Below are positions 15,485 to 22,432 of a stretch of DNA of 36,171 nucleotides, piece by piece. The DNA is from Kiritimatiellia bacterium. GTDB lineage: Bacteria > Verrucomicrobiota > Kiritimatiellia > RFP12 > UBA1067. The translations under genes were made by a program, and so were the position numbers. The notes under the pieces were generated by a model. It ran no database searches. It was not told where the DNA came from and was given only the letters and a program-made list of their open reading frames with translations. The stretch lies in NCBI GenBank assembly GCA_017427485.1, contig JAFRSR010000058.1, positions 1-36,171 on the forward strand. Reading direction: 5' to 3'. The first letter of the stretch is position 1. The number at the start of each line of letters is the position of its first letter.

Positions 15485-16777
15485 ATGAGCATGCAAATCG
15501 ACACGGCGAAGCTGGGAATGTTCCGCAACGTGCAGTTCGGAAACGACAACGCCATTGCCAACCTCAGCGGAAGCAAGACCTCGCTTGTCCACAACAACGA
15601 GGTCAGCGGCAACTTCTTCGGCAAGATGTTCCGCGCCAAGGCGACCGAGGCGCAGAACAACGCCGCCCGGACGGAGCTTCTGAAGACGCTCGGACAGGCC
15701 TTCGGGCTCTCCGGCATGACGGAGAGCGACGGCACGACGAGATTCTCCGAGGGTTTCATCAAGAAGCTTGAGGACATCCTCGGGCGCGACGTGCTCAAGA
15801 CGGGCGACTTCAAGATCAAGCCGGACGGAACCGTTTCCTCCGGAAGGCCCCTCACCCAGCGGCGCATCAATGCCATCGTCAACAAGGCCGTCCTGTTCAG
15901 CCCCGGTACGTACAACTTCGCCGACTACAAGATGAAGCTCGACTACGTGAAGTCGCGCCTGTCCGCGATGCCGAATGAGAATGCGAAGAGCGTGGCCGAT
16001 AAGTTCGAGAAGGTGGAGAAGATGATGAACTTCGTCAAGGACGAGGTCCCGCGCCTGATAGACGACAATCCCGAATACGAGTTGAGCGACGGCAAGAGGG
16101 GCGAGCCGTTCGCGCTGAGGAAGTTCGAGAACGGAATCCCCAGGAAAAAGGAACTCGTCTCGCTCACCATGGTCAACGAGTATGTCTCGGAGAGGATAGG
16201 CATGCCTTTCCACCTTGCGGAGAACATCATCGACGGCAAGGCGTACGGCGCGCGTCTCAGCGACGTGGAGGATCCGAAGACGCAGATTCCGGCCTATTTC
16301 GAGCGGGTGATGACGTCCTACGCGACCACGGCCATCGATCTCTTCATCGAGTGCGAGAAGCGCGGCAAGCTCGAGGAGTTCTTCACGGCCATCACAAGCT
16401 TTGCCATCTGCACGGAGGCGAAGACCGCTGCGCTCATCGATTTCAAGCTCACGGCGCTTCCGATGGACAGCGACGGCCCCGTCGCCACGCACAACAACGA
16501 CCAACCCCTCCACGAATGCATCGGGCGCGAGATGACGGCGATGGTCGAGAAGGACCAGAATCTCACCGACAGCGACGACTTCAAGGACTTCGCCGCCCAA
16601 ATCAAGAAGAACCTCGTCGGCACGATCCGTCCGATAACCGAACCGTACCAGACGCCAAACGGCATCAAGTTCCGGCCTGTCCTGGACGGTGAAGGCAAAC
16701 CCGTCGTCCGCGCCATCACGGAGGAGGACATCGACAGGCTCGGCCAGGCGTGCATTGACGCCTCAAACGGACTGTAA
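15485..16777 (+). CDS. Candidate T3SS effector of unknown function (430 aa)
   Basis: A 430-residue soluble, mostly helical protein. It starts MSMQIDTA, which fits the N-terminal pattern of the island, followed by an Asn/Ser-rich stretch (GNDNAIANLSGSKTSLVHNN) typical of disordered T3SS secretion signals. I recognise no enzyme motif; Lys/Glu-rich helices dominate residues 140-330. It has its own candidate ECF promoter (E) and a GGAGG ribosome site. No chaperone gene adjoins it. It may use one of the two chaperones upstream, or none. Its effector role is inferred from promoter, N-terminus and location. Confidence 0.74.
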   Translation: MSMQIDTAKLGMFRNVQFGNDNAIANLSGSKTSLVHNNEVSGNFFGKMFRAKATEAQNNAARTELLKTLGQAFGLSGMTESDGTTRFSEGFIKKLEDILGRDVLKTGDFKIKPDGTVSSGRPLTQRRINAIVNKAVLFSPGTYNFADYKMKLDYVKSRLSAMPNENAKSVADKFEKVEKMMNFVKDEVPRLIDDNPEYELSDGKRGEPFALRKFENGIPRKKELVSLTMVNEYVSERIGMPFHLAENIIDGKAYGARLSDVEDPKTQIPAYFERVMTSYATTAIDLFIECEKRGKLEEFFTAITSFAICTEAKTAALIDFKLTALPMDSDGPVATHNNDQPLHECIGREMTAMVEKDQNLTDSDDFKDFAAQIKKNLVGTIRPITEPYQTPNGIKFRPVLDGEGKPVVRAITEEDIDRLGQACIDASNGL

Positions 16778-16786
16778 GCGGTAGAC

Positions 16787-16818
16787 GCGTCACCTTTCCA
16801 CGTTTCGCGTGTAGACAG
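16787..16818 (+). promoter_or_regulatory. Candidate ECF promoter F (orphan)
   Basis: TCACCT (16790-16795), 13 bases, GTGTAGAC (16809-16816). The spacer is very close to that of promoter D. The leader resembles that of promoter G, but where G has GAGAACCACCATG this one has GAGAACCATCAGG (16846-16858), so the start codon is missing and no effector frame follows. It appears to be the remains of an effector unit displaced by the ATPase gene. Confidence 0.7.
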
Positions 16819-16890
16819 AACGAGCAATTTCAACAACGGCGAGGCGAGAACCATCAGGGCTACCAGCCGCCGGCGTCAAGGATGGCGGCA

Positions 16891-16992
16891 GTAATCCTGC
16901 GGAATCGTGTAAGATCCAACCATGTCAATCCCGCGGAATTGTGTGTTGCCGTCCTTGAGTAATCCAACGGAATCGTGTATAATGTCTGCGCT
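16891..16992 (+). repeat. Three 34-bp direct repeats upstream of the AAA ATPase gene
   Basis: Units start at 16891, 16925 and 16959. Each contains [GT][TC]AATCC..CGGAAT.GTGT. The third carries the TATAAT of the probable promoter, and the first has TAAGAT at the same place. They look like a triplicated promoter/operator segment. Confidence 0.75.
16955..16983 (+). promoter_or_regulatory. Sigma-70-type promoter of the AAA ATPase gene
   Basis: TTGAGT (16955-16960), 17 bases, TATAAT (16978-16983), 35 bases before the ATG at 17019. It overlaps the third 34-bp repeat. It is clearly different from the ECF-type blocks around it. Confidence 0.7.
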
Positions 16993-17018
16993 TCGGGTTA
17001 AAAAGTTGTGTGAAACGA

Positions 17019-18373
17019 ATGAAGCGCAAGATTTATGACACGCTACTGGAATGGAAGCGAACGGATGCCACACGCTGTGCCATCTTGATTGACGGCGCAC
17101 GTCGTGTCGGCAAGAGCTGGATTGTCGAGGAATTCGCACGGCGGGAGTACGAATCATATCTTTTGATTGACTTCACGAAAGCAAGTGGGAAGTTAAAGGG
17201 GCTTTTCAACGAGTACCTTGACGACCTCGACACGTTCTTCAGCCTCCTGCAGGCATACGCGAACGTACGTCTTGTGGCAGGGAAAAGCGTTGTCATCTTC
17301 GACGAGGTACAGTCTTTCCCCGTGCGCGCGAGGCAATCAAGCATCTTGTCGCGGATGGGCGGTACCACTACATCGAGACGGGGTCGCTCATTTCGATCCG
17401 GCAGAACGTGAAGGACATCCTCATCCCATCAGAGGAAATGCACGTCAAGATGTATCCAATGGACTTCGAGGAGTTCATCTGGGCGACGGGGAATGACGTG
17501 AGGTGGGACGTGACCAGGGATTTCTTCGCGAAGAGGAAACCGCTCGGCGACATGACTCACAGGATCATGATGGGACTGTTCCGGCAGTACATGATTGTGG
17601 GCGGAATGCCGCAGGTCGTCGCGAGGTACGTCGAGACAAAGGGAGATTTCGCCGAGGTGGACAAGGAGAAGCGGCGAATTCTCTCCCTCTACCGTGACGG
17701 GATACAGAAACATGCGGGGGCGCTCTCCTACAAGGTTGAGGCGATATTCGACCTGCTCCCATCTGGGCTGTCGCGCCACGAGAAGAAATTCCGACCATCC
17801 GACATCGACAAAGATTCACGTATGCGTGACTACGAGGATGCGCTTTTCTGGCTTAAGGACGCGATGGTCGTGAATCCCTGCTACAATGCGACCGAACCCA
17901 ACATTGGCCTCAACTTGAACCTTGAGGATTCCACGCTTAAGTGCTACATGCTTGACACCGGTCTTCTGGTAAGCCACGCCTTTGGCGAAAACAGCGTTGC
18001 CGTAGATGAGATACACAGAAGGATACTCTTCGACAAACTGGAATTCAACAAGGGTATGCTTGTGGAGAATGTCGTCGCCCAGATGCTCGTTGCATCCGGA
18101 CGGAAGCTGTTCTTCTTCTCGAAATACGACAAGTCGAACGCCAGCGAGCGGATGGAGGTTGACTTCCTCATCGCCAAGTCGAAGCTCGGCAACCGCAAGA
18201 ACATTTCGCCGATTGAGGTCAAGAGTTCAAAGAACTACACAACAGTGTCGCTCGACAAGTTCCGCCGCAAGTACCGCCCGTACGTCGATACGCCATACGT
18301 CCTGCACGCAGGCGACCTGTCCGTCACCCCGGAAGTAACTTACCTTCCGCTCTACATGACTCCGCTTCTGTAA
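17019..18373 (+). pseudogene. Frameshifted AAA ATPase with DUF4143 domain
   Basis: Two overlapping frames give one 451-residue protein when a single C is restored in the CCCC run near 17322 (FPV.. becomes FPRAREAIKHLVADGRYHYIETGSLISI). Walker A is GARRVGKS (about residues 25-32), Walker B VVIFDEVQ (about 91-98). The C-terminal half is a DUF4143-type domain with MEVDFLIAKSKL and PIEVKSSKN, which resemble the D..ExK core of restriction-like nucleases. These ATPases are common in gut bacteria and archaea, and their function is not established. The gene lies between an orphan ECF promoter and a decayed effector, so it probably entered the island later. The TAA stop coincides with the -35 block of promoter G. 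Confidence 0.85.
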
Positions 18374-18399
18374 TCTTTCGCCGCGCGGCGTGTAGACAG
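18368..18399 (+). promoter_or_regulatory. Candidate ECF promoter G
   Basis: TAATCT (18371-18376), 13 bases, GTGTAGAC (18390-18397). The TAA is the stop codon of the AAA ATPase frame. AAAGGAG and the ATG at 18432 follow. Confidence 0.78.
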
Positions 18400-18431
18400 A
18401 ACGGAGACAACTTCAGCAAAGGAGAACCACC

Positions 18432-18972
18432 ATGGCAAGCACAATCAACCTCGCAAGAGTCAACATCTCACTTGACGAATTCCAGCGCCTGTCGAAGGGC
18501 GACTACAATGCCGGCGAGGTAAGGCTCGCGGGCGAGACGGGCTGAAGGACAAGGAGGAAGTCGGCCCGGACGACCGCGACGCCCCGATCAAGATCCTCGC
18601 GCAGATGGTCGGCGCCAACAATCCCGAAATCGTCCGTTTCCTGCCGGCTTTCTACGCCAAGGCGTTTGCGCTTCACCAGTCCGCCACCGGCTGCACCGCC
18701 GCCGAGGCGCTGGATGCCGTGCTTGACCAGCAGGGCAAGACGCGCCGGCTCTTCAGCTATGGCGGACGCTTCACCGAAAGCGTCGAAAACTTCCGCGCCG
18801 GACTCGCCCTCATGGACAAGTTCGCCGCCTGGTACGCCAACCTCGCCGAGGACCACAAAAACGGCTCTCCAAGGACGAAAACACCGGCGCGATCACGGTG
18901 AAGTACTCCAGCCCCGAGGAAGTCCTGCTCGACGCCATCCACGGCGGGCAGGGCGGATTCATACAGGTGTAG
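18432..18972 (+). pseudogene. Decayed paralogue of the frameshifted T3SS effector
   Basis: It starts MASTINLARVNISLDEFQ with a good AAAGGAG site and promoter G, but reaches TGA at 18545. The next frame continues from about 18542 (LKDKEEVGPDD..) if one G is restored in GGG. This part contains ATGCTAAEALDAVL and RRLFSYGGRFTESVENFRAG, matching the SAATG.. and RLLNYGGRF.. blocks of the effector at 13920. A further shift at about 18864 joins directly to LSKDENTGAITVKYSSPEEV, matching the C-terminal block of that effector. About 300 residues between the two blocks are missing, so this copy has an internal deletion and is likely non-functional. Confidence 0.78.
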
Positions 18973-19062
18973 CCGCTGAGCGCGGACGCTCACGGCCGAG
19001 CTCGCCGCGCGCCGGAGGCCGTCTCCCGCGCATAATGGGATGCATCACGGGGCGGAATTTGG

Positions 19063-19073
19063 TAAAATATAAA
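19063..19073 (+). promoter_or_regulatory. Possible -10 region of the STAS-phosphatase operon
   Basis: Overlapping TAAAAT (19063-19068) and TATAAA (19068-19073) end only five to ten bases before the ATG at 19079, with no Shine-Dalgarno sequence between. Transcription would start at or next to the ATG, giving a leaderless or very short leader. No good -35 was found at 17 bases. Confidence 0.4.
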
Positions 19074-19078
19074 CCGTC

Positions 19079-19387
19079 ATGACAAGCACTATGCAAATCG
19101 AAACGAAACTTGAAGGCGAGAAGCTGACGCTCAAGGTCGTCGGGCGCCTCGACACCAACACCACGCCGGATCTTGACGCGGCGCTCAAACTCGACGGCGT
19201 GAAGGAGGTCGCGTTCGACTTCGCCGAGCTCCAGTATATCTCGTCGGCGGGGCTGCGCGTTCTCATGGGAGCGCACAAGGCGATGGCGGCAGTGGGAGGA
19301 ACCGTGAAGGTCCTCCACCCGAATGCAATGGTGCGCGGCGTGTTCGAGATCACCGGCCTGAACGCCGTCTTCGTGGTTGAGCCGTGA
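19079..19387 (+). CDS. STAS-domain anti-sigma factor antagonist (RsbV/SpoIIAA-like)
   Basis: A 102-residue single-domain STAS protein: MQIETKLEGEKLTLKVVGRLDTNTTPDLDAAL, then VAFDFAELQYISSAGLRVLMGAHKAMAAVGG, then VFEITGLNAVF. The Ser-Ser in YISSAGLRVL (about residue 58) is the usual phosphorylation site. In partner switching, the dephosphorylated antagonist binds an RsbW-type kinase and releases that kinase's target; phosphorylation reverses this. The gene is translationally coupled (GTGA overlap) to a phosphatase gene that would dephosphorylate it. Length is typical (about 100-110). The link to the T3SS sigma factor is inferred from location. Confidence 0.93.
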   Translation: MTSTMQIETKLEGEKLTLKVVGRLDTNTTPDLDAALKLDGVKEVAFDFAELQYISSAGLRVLMGAHKAMAAVGGTVKVLHPNAMVRGVFEITGLNAVFVVEP

Positions 19388-21507
19388 AAAAGCGGACGAT
19401 AGTTGTCGCCGCAATCTGCCTCTACGTGGCACTTCTTGCGGCGGTGTGGCACGTCGGCACGTTCCAGGCCCGGACAAGGACCGAGGCCCTGCTGGATTAC
19501 GCCGTCAGCGACATCCGTTTGACGATGGACGGCGCGATCGACACGATGCTGGAGCACGTGGCCGTCACATGCGCCCGCCGGTTCGGCAAGGTGGGCAAGT
19601 ACACGCGGGAGGAAGTTGCCGCCGTTGCGCAGCTCTTCGACATCGACGAGCTGAGCATCGTGGACCGCGCGGGGGGGGTCGTCGCGTCAAACGACCCGGA
19701 CAGCATCGGCGTCGACATGAACAGGAAGGCGGAGACGAGGCCGTTCGCCGCCCTGACGAACGGCACGACCCGGGTCGTCGCGCAGCCGTTCCGCCGCCAT
19801 GCGTACAGCAATTCGCGACGCAAGTACCTCGGCGTCCCGTTCGCCGGTGGCGACGGATACGTTCAGATCGGCCTGAACGAGACGCGCATGGCGAAGATGA
19901 TCAACACGCAGCTTGCCTTCCTGTTCGATGCGGAGATGGATGAGACCGTGTGCTATCTCTGCGCAGACATGGAAACCGGCGCGCTCGTTTCCTCTTTCCT
20001 CGGTGACGGCGAGACGCCGACGCTCGACGAAATCGGATTCGATGCCGCCAACGTGCCGGATTCGGACGAGACGTTCGAGCAGACCCTGTTTGGGCACAAG
20101 GCATTCTGCCGCAGTTATGTTTTCGGCGGACACCGTTTCATCATGGTCGTTCCGAAGGCCGAGTTCTACGGCACGCGCGACGTGCTCATGGTGGTGATGA
20201 CGATCCTTCTCGCCCTGGTCCTGGGGGCGTTTGTGGTCCTGCTGTTGCGCATTTCCAATGACGCCAAGCGCATCAAGGCGTTTTACGCCGCCGAGGACGC
20301 GGCGCGGGCAAAGGACATGGAAATCGCAAAGACCATCCAGACGTCGGCGTTGCCCATGCCGTTTGGCGCGAATCCCTATTTCAGCCTGGTGGCGTCCATG
20401 ACTCCGGCAAAGGACGTGGGCGGCGACTTCTATGACTTTTTCATGCTCGACGCCACCCACCTCGTCTTCATGGTCGCCGACGTGAGTGGCAAGGGGGTCA
20501 CCGCCGCACTCTACATGATGACAGTGAAGACGCTGCTGAAGAATGCGATTCTTTCACGACGCGATCCTGCCGCCGCCTTTACGTGGGTCAACTCGGAGCT
20601 TTGCCGAAGCAACACGGCGAACATGTTCCTCACGGCGTGGTGCGGCGTGCTCGATCTGGCGACGGGGCAGGTGACGTTCGCCAACGCAGGGCACAATCCG
20701 CCGATGAAAGTCAAAGCGCGGGGGACCGAAGGCCCCAGGGCGAAGTACGTGACCGAGAAGTCAGGGTCGGTCTTGGCCTTCCTGAACGGCGTTGAGTACA
20801 CCTCTTTCACGTTTTCGCTGTCTCCCGGCGACCTCCTGTTCCTCTATACGGACGGCGTGACGGAGGCGCTTGACAGCAAGGGCGGTCTTTTTGGCGAAGA
20901 GCGGCTGGAGAATGCGGTCAATGCCGTCGCGGAACCGCATCCCAAGTCGGTGTGCAACGTCGTGCGCATGGCCGTCGCCGCGTTCGCCGAAGGTGTCCCG
21001 CAGGCGGACGACCTGACGGTTCTTGCGGTTGAATACGTCTCGCGCCCGCAGCGGTTTGTAGGTTCGTTCCCTTCCACGCAGGATGGCATCGCGGCGGCAT
21101 CGGCGTTTCTGGACGAATGCGTGGAGAAAATTGCAGAATGCCGGCACGAGGAGCCGCCTGACGCGGGGAGCGAAGTCTCAAATGCTTACGTAAAGCGTCT
21201 CCTGTCCCTCGCCCCTGCGCTACACGTCATTCTTGACGAGATCTGCTCGAACATCGTGAAGCACTCCGGCGCGTCCGGATTCGAGATGGACGTCGAGATG
21301 CTCGCGGAACCGGCCGGCTTCAAGTTGACGTTCGTCGACGACGGCTCACCTTACGACCCGCTGTCGCATGAAGATCCCGATACGGCGCTTCCCGCAGAAG
21401 AGCGCCCGATTGGCGGCCTTGGCATCATGATGGTCAAGAAGATGGCTACTTCCGTCAACTACGAGTGGAAGCACGATCGTAACTTCCTCACCGTCGTCAA
21501 ACGATAG
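19384..21507 (+). CDS. Membrane RsbU-type PP2C phosphatase fused to an RsbW-like HATPase domain
   Basis: A 707-residue protein with a GTG start that overlaps the STAS stop. One membrane helix (about residues 6-22), an extracytoplasmic sensor region (about 25-262, Cache-like in layout), a second helix (about 265-290), a helical linker (AKDMEIAKTIQTSALP), then a SpoIIE/PP2C phosphatase domain (about 330-560) with DVGGDFYDF, DVSGKGVTAAL, NAGHNPP, LYTDGVTEA and ADDLTVL metal and catalytic motifs. The C-terminal 110 residues are an HATPase_c domain: N box LDEICSNIVKHSG, VDDGSPYDP and GGLGIMMVKK. One protein could thus both dephosphorylate and phosphorylate the STAS partner, depending on an external signal. 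Confidence 0.94.
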   Translation: MKKRTIVVAAICLYVALLAAVWHVGTFQARTRTEALLDYAVSDIRLTMDGAIDTMLEHVAVTCARRFGKVGKYTREEVAAVAQLFDIDELSIVDRAGGVVASNDPDSIGVDMNRKAETRPFAALTNGTTRVVAQPFRRHAYSNSRRKYLGVPFAGGDGYVQIGLNETRMAKMINTQLAFLFDAEMDETVCYLCADMETGALVSSFLGDGETPTLDEIGFDAANVPDSDETFEQTLFGHKAFCRSYVFGGHRFIMVVPKAEFYGTRDVLMVVMTILLALVLGAFVVLLLRISNDAKRIKAFYAAEDAARAKDMEIAKTIQTSALPMPFGANPYFSLVASMTPAKDVGGDFYDFFMLDATHLVFMVADVSGKGVTAALYMMTVKTLLKNAILSRRDPAAAFTWVNSELCRSNTANMFLTAWCGVLDLATGQVTFANAGHNPPMKVKARGTEGPRAKYVTEKSGSVLAFLNGVEYTSFTFSLSPGDLLFLYTDGVTEALDSKGGLFGEERLENAVNAVAEPHPKSVCNVVRMAVAAFAEGVPQADDLTVLAVEYVSRPQRFVGSFPSTQDGIAAASAFLDECVEKIAECRHEEPPDAGSEVSNAYVKRLLSLAPALHVILDEICSNIVKHSGASGFEMDVEMLAEPAGFKLTFVDDGSPYDPLSHEDPDTALPAEERPIGGLGIMMVKKMATSVNYEWKHDRNFLTVVKR

Positions 21508-21517
21508 GTCATCATTT

Positions 21518-21593
21518 GTTTGAAAGTTTGAGAGTTTGAGAGTTCATGGTTCTTCATTGCACCATTAACTTTCAAACCTTCAAACTTTCAAAC
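21518..21593. terminator. Hairpin between convergent genes
   Basis: A 27-base left arm (21518-21544) and 27-base right arm (21567-21593) are complementary with three mismatches; both are built from TTTGAAAG-like repeats. It separates the phosphatase gene from the convergent radical SAM gene and contains the stop codon of the latter. There is no clear T tract, so a bidirectional terminator is a guess. Confidence 0.5.
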
Positions 21594-22202
21594 CTTCTGC
21601 TCGTACGGGCGCACGCGCAGCCGCGCGCCGAGGCCTTCGGCGATCTTTCTGCACCGCTCCTGCTTCTCGAGGCTCGTGACCGGCTCGCCCACCACCGTCA
21701 TCACCACGCTCGGCAGCAGCGCCGCCGCCTCCTGCGTGAACTTCAGCATGGCGGGATAGGCCGCCGCGCCGAACTTCGGGCGGCAGACGGCGAGGTATTC
21801 CGTCGGATCGTCCGTGTTGAGGCTGATGGAGAGGCAGTCGACCTTCCCCACGAACAGCGGCGCGGTCGGCTTCCCGTGGATGAGGTCGGAGAGTCCGTTC
21901 GTGTTCACGCGCACGCGGAGCGCGGGGTCGCGTTCCTTGAGGTGCGCCGCCGCGGCAAGCAGCACGTCAAGGCGCTCCGTCGGCTCGCCGTACCCGCAGA
22001 ACACGACTTCGCGGAACCGCTCGTAGTCCCATTGCCCGAGACTTTCGATCGTCTCCTCCAGCGTCGGCTCGCGCTCGAGCCAGAGCGGACCCGAGCCGAA
22101 CACGCCCGGCCCGTTGTGGCGCAGGCAGAACGTGCAGTTGCACGGGCACCTGTTCGTGAGGTTCACGTACACGGCGTTCTTGACTTGATAAGTAATCGTC
22201 AT
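21588..22202 (-). CDS. Radical SAM protein (TatD-associated family)
   Basis: A 204-residue protein with the radical SAM cluster motif CxxxCxxC near the N-terminus (VNLTNRCPCNCTFCLRH), followed by FCGYGEPTERLDVLL and VRVNTNGLSDLIHG. Size and motif spacing fit the small radical SAM proteins often found next to TatD-family nucleases; their substrate is unknown. No tatD gene is present in this window. The stop codon lies in an intergenic repeat. The ATG is preceded by AAGGGATTTA, and the 230-bp upstream gap holds a low-complexity GGAGTTTT..GGAGG stretch and one copy of a 121-bp repeat. Confidence 0.88.
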   Translation of the reverse strand: MTITYQVKNAVYVNLTNRCPCNCTFCLRHNGPGVFGSGPLWLEREPTLEETIESLGQWDYERFREVVFCGYGEPTERLDVLLAAAAHLKERDPALRVRVNTNGLSDLIHGKPTAPLFVGKVDCLSISLNTDDPTEYLAVCRPKFGAAAYPAMLKFTQEAAALLPSVVMTVVGEPVTSLEKQERCRKIAEGLGARLRVRPYEQKV

Positions 22203-22307
22203 TTAAATCCCTTGCCTATGACTTCTTGTTGACTTCTCTTTTCTTGCTTTCGCTACTGGGAGTTTTGGAGTTTAGGAGGCTTGGAGGATTTTCATAATCA
22301 TTTGAGG

Positions 22308-22428
22308 TAATTTCAAAACCACTGAATACACGGAATACACGGAATCATAATCCTCAATTACATGCGTGATTCTGTGTATTCTGTGTATTCCGTGGTTCAT
22401 AGAAAAGTTCTCCGAGGGGTTTTGCAAC
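22308..22428. repeat. 121-bp hairpin repeat, copy 1
   Basis: It contains two imperfect complementary arms of about 29 bases (22320-22348 and 22367-22395) made of GAATACACG-type units. It matches copy 2 at 23316-23436 over the full 121 bases with about ten differences, in the same orientation. It lies four bases beyond the 3' end of the pyridoxamine kinase gene. Confidence 0.88.
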
Positions 22429-22432
22429 TGCC

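Noticed and set aside
18973..19062. Intrinsic terminator in the GC-rich stretch after the effector remnant
   Set aside because: GAGCG-cgga-CGCTC can form a short stem near 18978, but no T tract follows.
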